The position numbers were made by a program, and so were the translations under genes. A stretch of 64,000 bases of DNA from Hansschlegelia beijingensis (GTDB lineage: Bacteria; Pseudomonadota; Alphaproteobacteria; Rhizobiales; Methylopilaceae). The stretch lies in assembly GCF_014196425.1 (NCBI RefSeq), contig NZ_JACIDR010000003.1, positions 1-64,000 of the forward strand. Direction: 5' to 3'. This document shows, one piece after another, positions 1 to 8,196 of this stretch. The notes below the pieces were generated by a model. It searched no databases. It was not told the DNA's origin and saw only the letters and a list, made by a program, of their open reading frames with translations. Positions within the stretch are counted from its first letter, which is position 1. Each line of letters opens with the position of its first letter.

Positions 1-1006
1 CCAGCTAAGTCACAACGTTTGACGAGGAACCACGCTGCCCTGACCATCTCACGATGATCGAGCGGCGTATTCCTTGAAACGTATAACCGCCGAAGCCTCT
101 GTACATGCCCCCAGCTTAAAGCCAGAGGCCGCAAGAACCCCGCCGACCACGTTTCTCTTTCTCAAGATCAACTTGTCAAACAGCCAGCACCCAGCCGAAA
201 CCAGATGCGCACAGCCAAACGGGCATCCCCATCCAGCCGCTCAAGTCCGTCACAACCGGCTCCGGTCGATCGCTCGACTTTGCCGCTCTTTTGAGACAGA
301 TATCCAGGCCGCCGAGGCCGTTGTTGGCCGCCCCGTCGTCCGGTGTGAGGGCTATGTACGCCCGGGCCCTCGGGGTGTCAACGCCGGCTTTTTGAAAAAC
401 GTGCGGCGGAGCCCCGGCAGGACGGCTTATCCACAGAGGGCAGGGTGGCTGAGAGGCAGCTTGCGCCTTGAGAAATGAGCGTTCGACCACGGGCTCGGCG
501 CGGCCTTCCGAAATCCCTCCACGCGGCGCCGAGCGGCGGCTCTCGGCTCGCCGTTACGGCCGCCCCGGGGGGCGATGACGGGCCTCGGGCCCCAAGCGAC
601 CGGACGGACGGCCGGGCCGAGCCGTCGCCGGCTGGGTCTCGGCGCCCGCCCGGCGCTCACCGGGAGGGGCCGGGCCGCTCCCGAGCCGACGTCGGGGGGG
701 GCGCCGGCTAATCCTGAAGTCCGCAGGCCCCCGGCGGTTCCAGCCAATGCGCCGGCGTTCGATGAATTCGCCCGCCGGACTGGAGCGCGGGGGACGGGGT
801 GTCCCCCAACGGTTCACCCGAGCTGCTTCAGCGTCTGCAGCATGCCAGATGGGTCTGGATAGCCGGAACGGCGACGATCGAGGCGCCCTGGGCCACGGGA
901 TCAGGCGCTCCGAAGCGTCTTGTGCGCCGCGGAGCGGGAGCGCCGGCCGCCCAGTTCGCGGAACGAAACGGCCTCCGAGGCGTTATGGCGCCCTTGTGAG
1001 GGACGC
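1..1006. other. No convincing gene
   Basis: About 1 kb in which no reading frame gives a recognisable protein. The open frames here are overlapping GC-driven frames rich in Arg, Pro, Ala and Gly. The first 450 bases are less GC-rich than the rest. One perfect DnaA-box-like 9-mer lies at 427-435 but stands alone. The stretch may be intergenic sequence or the decayed end of a locus that starts outside the window. Confidence 0.5.
427..435 (+). promoter_or_regulatory. Isolated DnaA-box-like 9-mer
   Basis: The bases TTATCCACA match the DnaA-box consensus exactly. No second box, AT-rich unwinding element or replication gene is seen nearby, so this is probably a chance match or a DnaA-titration site rather than an origin. 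Confidence 0.2.
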
Positions 1007-1558
1007 ATGTCAGTCGAAAGCGCGTTGGTCGAGGAGCCCCGGGAAAGCGTCGCGAGCGGCGACCATCGGCTCGGCCTCGGCGGCGCCTCGCTCGCGCCTC
1101 TCGCCATGGCCCAGCGGGGCGGGCTCGACCCCGATCCGGCGGCGCCCGGCGCCTCGGCGCGGCCGGAACCCGAAGGCCTGACCGAGGCGGCCTCCGTGTC
1201 GGGGCTGTTCGCCCAGCGCCACGTTCTGCTCGTGGAGGACGACTTCCTGCTGGCGCGTCAGCTGAAGCGCGCGCTCGAGGCGCGCGGCGCAGTGGTGCTG
1301 GGGCCTGTGGCGCAGGATCGGGAGGCGGCGAGGCTCATCAAGGGCGCGACCCGGCTGGACTACGCCGTGCTGGACCTGGACCTCGACGGCCGCAGCGCCG
1401 CCCCGATCGCGATGGCGCTGCGCGAGCGCGGGGTGCGGATGGTGGTGGTGACTGGTTGCGACCTGACGGCCCTGCCGGCGCCGCTGCACGACGTCCCGGT
1501 TTGTCAGAAGCCCGCGACGATCGAGCAGATCGAGGCCGCCCTGTCGCGCATCGGGTGA
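1007..1558 (+). CDS. Response regulator receiver domain protein
   Basis: A 183-aa protein with a poorly structured N-terminus of about 70 residues followed by one CheY-like receiver domain. The acidic pair is D78-D79 (in LLVEDDF), the probable phosphoacceptor is D123 (in VLDLDLDG), T149 lies in VVVTG and the conserved lysine is K168 (in CQKP). There is no output domain, so it would work by protein-protein contact or as a phosphate sink. The start was chosen at an ATG preceded by GAGGG about 5 bases upstream; a longer in-frame start at 920 has no such support. No histidine kinase lies next to it. The receiver assignment is firm and the role is unknown. Confidence 0.8.
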   Translation: MSVESALVEEPRESVASGDHRLGLGGASLAPLAMAQRGGLDPDPAAPGASARPEPEGLTEAASVSGLFAQRHVLLVEDDFLLARQLKRALEARGAVVLGPVAQDREAARLIKGATRLDYAVLDLDLDGRSAAPIAMALRERGVRMVVVTGCDLTALPAPLHDVPVCQKPATIEQIEAALSRIG

Positions 1559-1919
1559 CCGGCCCCCGGTCCGGCTCGGCTCCCGCAGGACGAAGCAGGG
1601 CGCGGACCCCAGACCCGGCGGCGCCGGGGGGCAGGGTTGCCCGAACCGGTCATCCGCGCCAAAGACCCGCAGGATAATATCCCCGTGAGGGTCAGCGCAG
1701 CCGCGCCGATCCGCGCCCAGGCGGCAAGCTGCGGATTCGGACGCCCGCGGACGTCGTCGATCGGATGGAGACATATATGGACGAGGGCGGCGCTCACGGC
1801 TTGATGCGGGCGAGGCCGGGATGCTTCGGGGCGTTCGTCGACCTCGCGCCCGAGCCGCGGCGAGGGCGCCTGCCCACCGCCAATGGGGGCGCCGCCCTGC
1901 TCGAAAACCTGCTTCGCGC
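1559..1919. other. Intergenic, no gene seen
   Basis: About 360 bases between the receiver protein and the flavin-reductase-like gene. Open frames here do not resemble proteins. An AT-richer patch near 1670-1685 (ggataatat) could belong to a promoter for the downstream gene, but no clear -35 partner is seen. Confidence 0.4.
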
Positions 1920-2447
1920 ATGAGCGGCCCCGCCACAGATGCCGCGCAGCAGCCGCCGGCGACCTCCGTGGTCGAGGACTTCAAGGCGGCGTTCCGGCGG
2001 CTCGCCTCCGGCGTGTGCGTGGTCACGTTCGCGCGGGGTGAGGATCTCCATGGCTTCACCGCGACTTCGGTCACGTCGATCTCGGCGGACCCTCCGATGC
2101 TGCTGTTCTGCGTCTCCCGGCGTAGCGACAGCTTCGACAGCATGGTCCCGGGCGCGAGGATCGGCGTGTCCGTGCTGTCGGAGGAGCAGCGCGGCCTGTC
2201 GGACGCCTTCGCGAGCAAGGTCCTGCCGGGGCGCTACCGGCATATCCCGAGCTCACGGCTCGGCGGCGCGCCCGTGCTGCGGGACGCGCTCGCGCGGATC
2301 GCGGCCGTCGTGGTCCGGATCGTGCCGGCGGGCGACAACATCGTCGTGTTCTGCGAGGTCGAGGCCGCGGAGCCGGGCCGCCCCGGGCGGCCGCTGCTCT
2401 ACGGCGAAGGCGGCTATCTGGCCGCCGACACGGAGCCCGCGGGCTGA
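1920..2447 (+). CDS. Flavin reductase-like (FMN-binding split barrel) protein
   Basis: A 175-aa protein of the flavin reductase-like family, which includes the small reductase partners of two-component flavin monooxygenases such as HpaC and nitrilotriacetate monooxygenase component B. The family pattern is visible as F-R-R-L-A-S-G-V-C-V-V-T, then G-F-T-A-T-S-V-T-S-I-S-A-D-P-P-M-L-L-F-C-V and a later S-V-L-S-E-E-Q. These members reduce FMN or FAD with NAD(P)H and release it to an oxygenase. The start is the ATG at 1920, because the residues upstream in frame are low-complexity Arg/Pro. No oxygenase partner lies beside it, so the physiological substrate is unknown. Confidence 0.8.
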   Translation: MSGPATDAAQQPPATSVVEDFKAAFRRLASGVCVVTFARGEDLHGFTATSVTSISADPPMLLFCVSRRSDSFDSMVPGARIGVSVLSEEQRGLSDAFASKVLPGRYRHIPSSRLGGAPVLRDALARIAAVVVRIVPAGDNIVVFCEVEAAEPGRPGRPLLYGEGGYLAADTEPAG

Positions 2448-2600
2448 GAGCCCGCGGTCCGGGGGCGCCGCCGCGTCCGATCGGTGATATGGTCTGGAGC
2501 CGATCCGGGGCCGCGAGGAGCGAGCGAGGCTCGGATGGGCAGGTCGCCGCGATCCGCCCGACCGCGGCCGCCGCCCCGCCACGGGTGAAGGAGGCAGATC

Positions 2601-3467
2601 ATGACCGGTCGTCCGAACGTCGCGACATTTTTCGATCCCGCGACGAACACCTTCTCCTATGTGGTCCGGGACGCGGCGAGCGACGCCTGCGCGATCGTCG
2701 ATAGCGTTCTGGACTTCGACTATGCGTCGGGGCGCGTTAGCCACGCCTCGGCCGACGCGGTCATCGCGCATGTCCGCGATCGCGGGCTCAAGGTCGCGTG
2801 GCTGCTCGAGACCCATGTGCATGCGGATCACCTGTCGGCGGCGCCCTACATCCAGGGGGCGCTCGGCGGGCAGGTCGCCATCGGCGCCGGCATCCGGGTC
2901 GTTCAGGAGACCTTCGGCAAGGTCTTCAACGAGGGCAGCGAGTTCCAGCGCGACGGCTCGCAGTTCGATCGGCTGTTCGAGGATGGCGACACGTTCCGCA
3001 TCGGCGCCCTGGAGGGGCGCGTCATGCACACGCCCGGCCACACCCCCGCCTGCGTCACCTATGTGATCGGCGACGCGGCCTTCGTGGGCGACACGCTGTT
3101 CATGCCCGACGGCGGCACGGCGCGCGCGGATTTCCCGGGCGGCGACGCCCGCGCGCTGTTCCGGTCGATCAGGAAGGTCCTCGAGCTGCCGCCCGAGACG
3201 CGCCTGTTCATGTGTCACGACTACGGCCCGAACGGGCGCGAGATCCGCAGCGAGACCACCGTGTCCGACGAGCGCGCCCACAACATCCATGTGCGCGACG
3301 GCGTGACGGAGGATGAGTTCGTGGCGATGCGCACCGCGCGCGACGCCACGCTGCCCATGCCCAAGCTGATCATCCCGTCGCTGCAGGTGAACATGAGGGC
3401 AGGGGAGCTCCCCGAGCCCGAGAGCAACGGAAAGCGCTACCTCAAGGTCCCGCTCGACGGCCTGTGA
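2601..3467 (+). CDS. Persulfide dioxygenase-type MBL-fold metalloprotein
   Basis: A 288-aa metallo-beta-lactamase-fold protein close to the ETHE1/persulfide dioxygenase and sulfurtransferase-associated group. The metal motif H72-V-H74-A-D76-H77 is intact. Further ligands are likely in the HTPGHTPAC segment and in the FVGDTLF segment, with a late M-C-H-D-Y-G. Characterised relatives oxidise glutathione persulfide to sulfite with one mononuclear iron. A GGAGG ribosome site precedes the ATG. The gene lies about 1.2 kb upstream of the thiocyanate hydrolase operon on the same strand, though two minus-strand genes intervene, and a TauE/SafE exporter follows that operon, so a sulfur role is consistent. 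No rhodanese domain is fused. The family is clear; the exact substrate is inferred. Confidence 0.8.
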   Translation: MTGRPNVATFFDPATNTFSYVVRDAASDACAIVDSVLDFDYASGRVSHASADAVIAHVRDRGLKVAWLLETHVHADHLSAAPYIQGALGGQVAIGAGIRVVQETFGKVFNEGSEFQRDGSQFDRLFEDGDTFRIGALEGRVMHTPGHTPACVTYVIGDAAFVGDTLFMPDGGTARADFPGGDARALFRSIRKVLELPPETRLFMCHDYGPNGREIRSETTVSDERAHNIHVRDGVTEDEFVAMRTARDATLPMPKLIIPSLQVNMRAGELPEPESNGKRYLKVPLDGL

Positions 3468-3513
3468 CGGCGAGCGCGCCGCGCGTCGCGGGCGGCCCGC
3501 CTGGTCGTGCGGC

Positions 3514-3720
3514 TCACAACCAGCGGCGAGGCGCCTTCCTGGTCGACACCCAGATGATCGGCACGACGGACAGCAGGATGCCGCTGACGAGCGCCCCGAC
3601 CGCGATCAGGCCGCGACTGGAGATCTCGACCTCCGCTTCCGAAGAGAAGGGCCCGCAGCGCAGCTTCAGGGACGCGCGGTGCGGCTCGGTGCGGCGGACG
3701 GGAACCTGAGTGTCTGACAT
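3514..3720 (-). CDS. Small single-span membrane protein, unknown
   Basis: A 68-aa protein with a polar N-terminal half and one hydrophobic segment (about residues 36-58, GLIAVGALVSGILLSVVPIIW) followed by a basic tail, so it is probably a single-pass inner-membrane protein. I do not recognise a family. The ATG has a strong AGGAGAT ribosome site, and that site partly overlaps the 3' arm of a 10-bp perfect hairpin at 3730-3755. The clear ribosome site supports it as a real small gene rather than a chance frame. Confidence 0.55.
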   Translation of the reverse strand: MSDTQVPVRRTEPHRASLKLRCGPFSSEAEVEISSRGLIAVGALVSGILLSVVPIIWVSTRKAPRRWL

Positions 3721-3729
3721 ATGCGATCT

Positions 3730-3755
3730 CCTTCGCTGCTAAGGCGCAGCGAAGG
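3730..3755 (-). promoter_or_regulatory. Perfect hairpin overlapping the ribosome binding site
   Basis: CCTTCGCTGC (3730-3739) and GCAGCGAAGG (3746-3755) form a 10-bp perfect stem with a 6-base loop. Read on the minus strand, the 3' arm ends in GAAGG and runs straight into AGAT, the ribosome binding site of the 68-aa gene. Folding would hide part of that site, so translational control (temperature, ligand or small RNA) is possible. It could instead be the remains of a terminator. Confidence 0.5.
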
Positions 3756-3817
3756 GCGTCGGTTCCTCATGACGGGGGCTGCCTCGCGCGACGTCGCGCG
3801 GGCCTTCGCGTCCGCGC

Positions 3818-4246
3818 TCACTCGTCGAGGACAACGTTCGGCGTGTTCTTCTCGGTCTGGTCGATCACGAGCAGCTTGACCGGATCCGGCCCGACGCTGG
3901 CGCCGCGGTGCCGCTGTCCGATGGCCTCGAGGATGAAGTCTCCCGTCTTGAAGATCGTCGTCTCGCCCGTGACCGAGTTCGTGACGCTGAGCGTGCCCGC
4001 GAGCACATAGGCATAGCGGGGGTAGGGGTGCTCGTGCCACGGCAGCACCGCGCCGGGCTGAATGTCATAGGTGGAGACGGACACCTGGGCGTCCTTCTGC
4101 GGCAGCGTGATCGGCTGGCCGCTCGAGGTCTGCGACGTCGTCATGAGCGGCGTGACCACGATCGGCTTCTGCTCGGCGAGCGCCGCGCCGGACGACGAGG
4201 CGAGGGCGAGGGCTCCCGCGCAGAGGGCGCGCGTCAGAAACTGCAT
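3818..4246 (-). CDS. Secreted cupin-domain protein
   Basis: A 142-aa protein with a signal peptide (basic start, hydrophobic stretch, then A-A-L-A near residue 24) and a single cupin barrel. The first cupin motif is seen around P-W-H-E-H-P-Y-P-R-Y-A-Y-V-L-A-G, whose histidines and glutamate normally bind a metal. The second is F-I-L-E-A-I-G-Q-R-H-R-G. It is probably periplasmic. A GGAGAT ribosome site precedes the ATG. It is divergent from the thiocyanate hydrolase operon across a 426-base gap. The substrate is unknown. Confidence 0.75.
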   Translation of the reverse strand: MQFLTRALCAGALALASSSGAALAEQKPIVVTPLMTTSQTSSGQPITLPQKDAQVSVSTYDIQPGAVLPWHEHPYPRYAYVLAGTLSVTNSVTGETTIFKTGDFILEAIGQRHRGASVGPDPVKLLVIDQTEKNTPNVVLDE

Positions 4247-4672
4247 GTCGATCTCCAGCCTTGATGCCGCGCAGGAGGGTGACGACCGGAGCAGGTCCGC
4301 AGAACGTCGCCAGCCGCAGCTCGTCGTCGAGCCGGGCGAGGTTACACGGAAAGCGCGGCGACGCGACGCCGGGGGCCCGCTCGTATCTCACGGCGCGTTT
4401 TCCGGTCTTGCGGACTGACCGGGAACGCTCCGTCGGCGCCTTTGATAGCTGATCCCCATTGCAGCTCCTCAAGGCTGAGACCGACAGATCAACAGGCTGG
4501 CCGACAGCCTTTCGGCTCAACAAGCGACCGCTGCCAAAAGTTGATCGAGCGCAAAGCCACGTTCGGTCTCCGGTCGTAGAAACCATGAATTCTGCCCGAG
4601 CAGGGCGCCAGCCGATGTCGCGAGCGATGTAGAGCCGCCTGTCTCGACCCGGGAAAACAAAGGAGAAGCGCG
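4247..4672. other. Divergent intergenic region upstream of the thiocyanate hydrolase operon
   Basis: A 426-base gap between two divergent genes, so it should hold promoters for both. It is less GC-rich than its surroundings, especially 4440-4600. No recognisable protein or clear operator palindrome was found. The ribosome site of the downstream gene (AAAGGAGAA, about 4659-4667) lies at its right edge. Confidence 0.45.
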
Positions 4673-5524
4673 ATGCCGTCACCCAAGGAAACCCGAAGGA
4701 TTTACGATGCCGGCTCCCATTTGATGCCGGCGATCCATCAAGCTCAGGATTGGCCTTACGAGGTCCCGCATACCCTGTACGAGGCCTATATTTGGCCGAC
4801 GCATGACGTCGGCGGGCAGCCCTACGCGCCTCAGATATTCGAAGAAAAAGAAGATGAGGAGTGGGAGAACAACGTCTACATCACCTGCGAGGTGCTCGGC
4901 TTCAGGGGCATGTGGAACGCCGAAGAACGGCGCCGCCGCTACGCCAACGATATCGGCCTGACCCTCTATTACGGCTTCCCCTACAACGCGCGCTGGATCT
5001 GGGGCGCCGCGAAGATGCTCGTCGACAAGAACTATGTGTCGCTGCTCGAGCTGCAGGGGAAGATCGCGGAGATCCGGGAAAGGCTGGGCGTCAATTCCAA
5101 CCGCCGAGGTCACGCTCCGTCGAACATCAACCACGGCGACACGACCAAGATTCACACCGGAACCGGGAAATCACCATCCTCTCCCGGAAAATACATCGAC
5201 TATGGGCCCACCCCCCCTTGGGAACCCACCGGCGAGGTTCAGCCTGCCCGCTTCAAGGTCGGCGACCGCGTTCGCGTGAAGGACTTGCCCGCGATCTTCT
5301 ACACCCGGACCCAGATGTATGTCCGGAACATGACCGGGACGATCGCTGCCCTGACATACCCGGACCTGGTTCCCGCCGACGAGGCCTGGGACCGCTACGA
5401 TGCTCCTCAGGAGCAGTATTACATCGTCCGGTTCCAGCAGAAGGATCTCTGGGCGGAGTACCCGTTCGAGAACGACACCCTCCAGAGCGAATACCCGGAC
5501 ATGTGGCTCGAAGCTGCGGACTGA
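4673..5524 (+). CDS. scnBA: Thiocyanate hydrolase, fused beta-alpha subunit
   Basis: A 283-aa protein that joins two subunits which are separate in Thiobacillus thioparus thiocyanate hydrolase. Residues 1 to about 139 match the beta subunit pattern, with H-D-V-G-G, E-E-W-E-N-N and G-M-W-N-A-E-E-R-R-R-R. Residues from about 188 to the end match the alpha subunit pattern, with F-K-V-G-D-R-V-R-V-K-D, F-Y-T-R-T and Q-K-D-L-W-A-E-Y. A Gly/Ser/Pro-rich linker of about 48 residues joins them, with no stop and no ATG near the alpha junction. The two halves correspond to the two halves of a nitrile hydratase beta subunit. With the gamma subunit downstream it would convert thiocyanate and water to carbonyl sulfide and ammonia. 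A good GGAG site sets the start. Gene symbol describes the fusion and is not an established name. Confidence 0.88.
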   Translation: MPSPKETRRIYDAGSHLMPAIHQAQDWPYEVPHTLYEAYIWPTHDVGGQPYAPQIFEEKEDEEWENNVYITCEVLGFRGMWNAEERRRRYANDIGLTLYYGFPYNARWIWGAAKMLVDKNYVSLLELQGKIAEIRERLGVNSNRRGHAPSNINHGDTTKIHTGTGKSPSSPGKYIDYGPTPPWEPTGEVQPARFKVGDRVRVKDLPAIFYTRTQMYVRNMTGTIAALTYPDLVPADEAWDRYDAPQEQYYIVRFQQKDLWAEYPFENDTLQSEYPDMWLEAAD

Positions 5525-5557
5525 CCGAAGCATTCGACCTCGCCATAGGAGCAGGAC

Positions 5558-6319
5558 ATGGCAGATAAACATAAAGATGGCGACCATCATCATTCGGGAG
5601 ACCATGGTCACGACCATGCGGCGGCGCCGATGGTCGACGAGATCTCCGACTTCGAAATTCTCGAGCTGGCCGTCCGTGAGCTGGCGATCGAGAAAGGCCT
5701 GTTCACCGCCGAAGATCATCGCGCGTTCTCCGAGTGGAACGACGCGAGATCCCCGGCCGCGGGCTCACGCATGGTCGCGAGGGCCTGGACCGACCCGGCG
5801 TACAAGGCCCGGGTATTTGACGACCCGCTGAACGCCAGCAAGGAGGTCGGGGTCGACTGGAGCGAGCCGTCCGGCTTCGGGACCACAAGCGACTACATGC
5901 ACCTGACCGTGCTTGAGGACACGCCGACGCTGCATCATGTGATCGTCTGCACCCTCTGCTCATGCTATCCTCGCCCGATACTCGGCCACTCGCCCTATTG
6001 GTACCGCGCGCCCAACTATCGTCGCAGGATTGTCCGCTGGCCGCGTGAAGTCCTGGCGGAGTTCGGACTGATCGTGCCGCCCGAGGTCGAGCTGCGGGTG
6101 GAGGACTCCAACGCGAAAAGCCGCTTCATGGTGCTTCCCGTGAGGCCCGAGGGCACCGAGGGCTGGACGGAGGATCAGCTCGCCGAAATCGTCACCCGCG
6201 ACACCATGATCGGCATCGCCATGCCGAAGCCCGGCAGGACGACGGACGGTCCCCGGCCGATCCATAGGGCCAGCCGGCCGGTGCATAGCGGCGGCAGACC
6301 GACGGAGGCCCCAAAATGA
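5558..6319 (+). CDS. scnC: Thiocyanate hydrolase gamma subunit (cobalt-binding)
   Basis: A 253-aa catalytic subunit homologous to nitrile hydratase alpha. The metal-claw motif is C131-T-L-C134-S-C136, followed by Y-P-R-P; the Thr in this position marks the cobalt-type branch, and the second and third cysteines are normally oxidised after assembly. The N-terminal 20 residues are His/Asp-rich (HKDGDHHHSGDHGHDH) and could bind metal. The segment E-I-S-D-F-E-I-L-E-L-A-V-R-E-L-A-I-E-K-G-L-F and the arginine-rich N-Y-R-R-R-I-V-R-W-P-R agree with thiocyanate hydrolase gamma rather than with typical nitrile hydratases. It lies 33 bases after the fused subunit gene and overlaps the next gene by four bases (ATGA), so the genes are co-translated. 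Confidence 0.92.
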   Translation: MADKHKDGDHHHSGDHGHDHAAAPMVDEISDFEILELAVRELAIEKGLFTAEDHRAFSEWNDARSPAAGSRMVARAWTDPAYKARVFDDPLNASKEVGVDWSEPSGFGTTSDYMHLTVLEDTPTLHHVIVCTLCSCYPRPILGHSPYWYRAPNYRRRIVRWPREVLAEFGLIVPPEVELRVEDSNAKSRFMVLPVRPEGTEGWTEDQLAEIVTRDTMIGIAMPKPGRTTDGPRPIHRASRPVHSGGRPTEAPK

Positions 6320-6696
6320 GCGGGGAGAGCGTCGGCATCCAGGAGCAGACGGAAGGTCGGTACGTCGACCTTCGCCGCATCGATCTGCTCGAGTCCATAC
6401 AGGACGAGGATCAGACCTGGGCGAAGCTTGCGCCGCGCTGGTGCGTCACCAATCCAGAACCGCCATGGAAGGTGTGCCTCGACGCGACCTGCGACTGTCT
6501 ATCGGCGGGCGGGGCTCTTGATAACCTCGAGCGACGGCACGCCGAGGATGAGCTTGAGACGGTTTACAGCGCGATTCCGAATCCGGAACGCCAGCTTCTG
6601 ACGCTCGCTCACATCATGGTCAGCCGCGGCCTTCTGACCGAGGAGGAGCTCGCCCGCCAGATCAGCGCCGTACGAGCGCGGCTCGAAGCTGTTTAG
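6316..6696 (+). CDS. Thiocyanate hydrolase activator-like small protein
   Basis: A 126-aa protein whose start overlaps the gamma-subunit stop. Its C-terminal half (E-R-Q-L-L-T-L-A-H-I-M-V-S-R-G-L-L-T-E-E-E-L) resembles the helical N-terminal part of nitrile hydratase beta subunits and of their small activator proteins. Such activators deliver cobalt to the alpha or gamma subunit and support its cysteine oxidation. Cysteines occur in the middle at W-K-V-C-L-D-A-T-C-D-C, which could hold metal. Position and size match the P15K-type activator of thiocyanate hydrolase operons. The activator role is inferred from context. Confidence 0.7.
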   Translation: MSGESVGIQEQTEGRYVDLRRIDLLESIQDEDQTWAKLAPRWCVTNPEPPWKVCLDATCDCLSAGGALDNLERRHAEDELETVYSAIPNPERQLLTLAHIMVSRGLLTEEELARQISAVRARLEAV

Positions 6697-6742
6697 GACT
6701 TGAAGCTGTCTGGTGACAGCGCCAATAGAGGTAGATCAGGTC

Positions 6743-7396
6743 ATGGCAATACATAAATCTCACGCGATGCGCTTCGCATGTGCAGGGCCTCTCCTTCTGG
6801 CCGGCACCAACGCGGCGCTGGCCCACCACGCGATGGGCGGTCTGCTTCCGCAGACTTTCGGACAGGGCATGCTTTCCGGCCTGGCGCACCCGGTGATCGG
6901 AATGGACCACTTCGCGTTCGTCGTCGCCGTCGGCATTACGGCCGCGCTTGCCGGGCGCGTCTGGGGGCTCACGCTCCCGTTCATCGGCGGGACCCTGGCC
7001 GGATGCCTCATCCATCTCGCGGGCGTCACGCTGCCGGTGGCCGAACTGGTCATCGCCGCGACGGTGCTCCTGCTCGGCGCCATCATCGCCACGAACCGCG
7101 AGCTTCCCGCGCTCATGCTCGGCGTTCTCTTCGCCGGCGCGGGGCTGTTTCATGGCTGGGCTTACGGAGAGTCGATCTTCGGCGCCGAGCAGACGCCGCT
7201 CATCGCCTATCTGGTCGGCTTCACGCTGATCCAGCTGGTCGTGGCGGTGCTCGCCGGTCTCGTCACGCGCTGGGTCATCGACAGCGATGCTGCGCGCCGG
7301 ATGAATGTGCGCCTGGTGGGCGCAGCGGTCGCGGGCATGGGGCTGGTGCTGTTCGTCGGACACGTCGAAGGCGTCCTGTTCGCCGGCATCAAGTGA
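6743..7396 (+). CDS. HupE/UreJ-family metal permease
   Basis: A 217-aa membrane protein with a signal-like N-terminus ending in A-L-A-H-H-A-M-G-G and about six hydrophobic segments. The family signature H-P-V-I-G-M-D-H-F-A-F-V-V-A-V-G is present, as is a later G-L-F-H-G-W-A-Y-G-E. HupE/UreJ proteins import nickel or cobalt. Because it follows a cobalt-dependent thiocyanate hydrolase and its activator, cobalt uptake is the likely role. A longer GTG start at 6713 is possible; the ATG at 6743 fits the signal sequence better. Confidence 0.8.
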   Translation: MAIHKSHAMRFACAGPLLLAGTNAALAHHAMGGLLPQTFGQGMLSGLAHPVIGMDHFAFVVAVGITAALAGRVWGLTLPFIGGTLAGCLIHLAGVTLPVAELVIAATVLLLGAIIATNRELPALMLGVLFAGAGLFHGWAYGESIFGAEQTPLIAYLVGFTLIQLVVAVLAGLVTRWVIDSDAARRMNVRLVGAAVAGMGLVLFVGHVEGVLFAGIK

Positions 7397-7569
7397 CCGC
7401 GCCGGCCCGGGCCGAACTCGGGTCCGACGAAGCGAATACGTCGCCGTTCCGGCAATGAGCTCCGGCTCATCGCCGGAACGAAAGATCAGCAGTGCTTTGG
7501 CGCCGGGCATAGGCGGTGGAGATCGTGCCGCCTTACTGCGGAGCGCGCCGACAATTCTGGAGAGAGCAG

Positions 7570-7881
7570 ATGGCGAAGTTCGAGAACCGGTTGGCGTGCG
7601 TGATCAAGGCGGATGGCACGATCGCCCGCGGCTACATGATCGACAAGTGCGAGAAGAAGGGCGAGAACGAATACCTGATCACCTGGAAAATCCCGCTCCA
7701 GGGCGAGGCCAAGACGAACTTCTCAGGCACGATCGGCAGCGCCATGGAAGAGGATGTTCAGCCCGGCTTCATTACGGTCGGGCTCACTCAAGATCCAAGT
7801 CAGATGCAGGTGCATACGTATGACGTGAGCGGCAAGCCTGCGCCGCGTCCATTTCATATTGCATGCTTCAGAGACGAGTAG
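7570..7881 (+). CDS. Unknown 103-aa protein of the thiocyanate cluster
   Basis: A small soluble protein with no family I recognise. It has two early or late cysteines (residue 9, in L-A-C-V-I, and in H-I-A-C-F-R-D-E near the end) plus C22 in D-K-C-E-K-K-G, and predicted beta-strands alternating through the length. There is no signal peptide. A GGAGAG ribosome site sits just ahead of the ATG. It follows the permease gene by about 170 bases on the same strand and precedes the TauE/SafE exporter, so it may belong to the thiocyanate cluster, but no function can be assigned. Confidence 0.6.
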   Translation: MAKFENRLACVIKADGTIARGYMIDKCEKKGENEYLITWKIPLQGEAKTNFSGTIGSAMEEDVQPGFITVGLTQDPSQMQVHTYDVSGKPAPRPFHIACFRDE

Positions 7882-8196
7882 GACGACAAGCGGGCCAGAG
7901 AGAGCCGATTGGATCTGCTTGCCCGCATCTACGCCATGAATCGAAGGCGGGACGTAGTCGATGGCGAATGTGGCCCCTGCCTTGACCCCGGCTGCATCCG
8001 GCTGAAGCCGGAGTTCTTCGCTGGATCGCCCAGGAGCGCTGGATGAGCAAGGGGCAGGCGGCGGAGCCGGGTTGGGCGGCCGAGCGCCCGTTGCGGCGCG
8101 ATGGTCGGCGTCGGCCGCTGGCCTGATAGCTGGCGCCGGCCTCAGACAGCGCCACACGCCAACGCGCCCCTAGGCAAGGCAGAGGGACGCCACGCC
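7882..8196. other. Intergenic, no clear gene
   Basis: About 315 bases between the 103-aa protein and the exporter. A short frame from an ATG near 7936 would encode about 35 residues with a C-G-P-C-L-D-P-G-C cluster, but it lacks a convincing ribosome site. A short GC-rich inverted repeat near 7998-8011 has too small a loop to be a good terminator. Confidence 0.35.

Noticed and set aside
427-435. DnaA box as a sign of a replication origin
   Set aside because: Only one box is present, with no AT-rich element, parAB, dnaA or hemE nearby.
430-520. CTGAGA motif suggesting a TPP riboswitch or a tRNA-Ser remnant
   Set aside because: The second conserved half of a TPP element is missing, and no acceptor or T-arm pairs for a tRNA can be built.
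4673-6319. Nitrile hydratase as the call for the cobalt enzyme
   Set aside because: The gamma N-terminus, its arginine-rich core and both halves of the fused subunit agree better with thiocyanate hydrolase; nitrile hydratase side activity is still possible.
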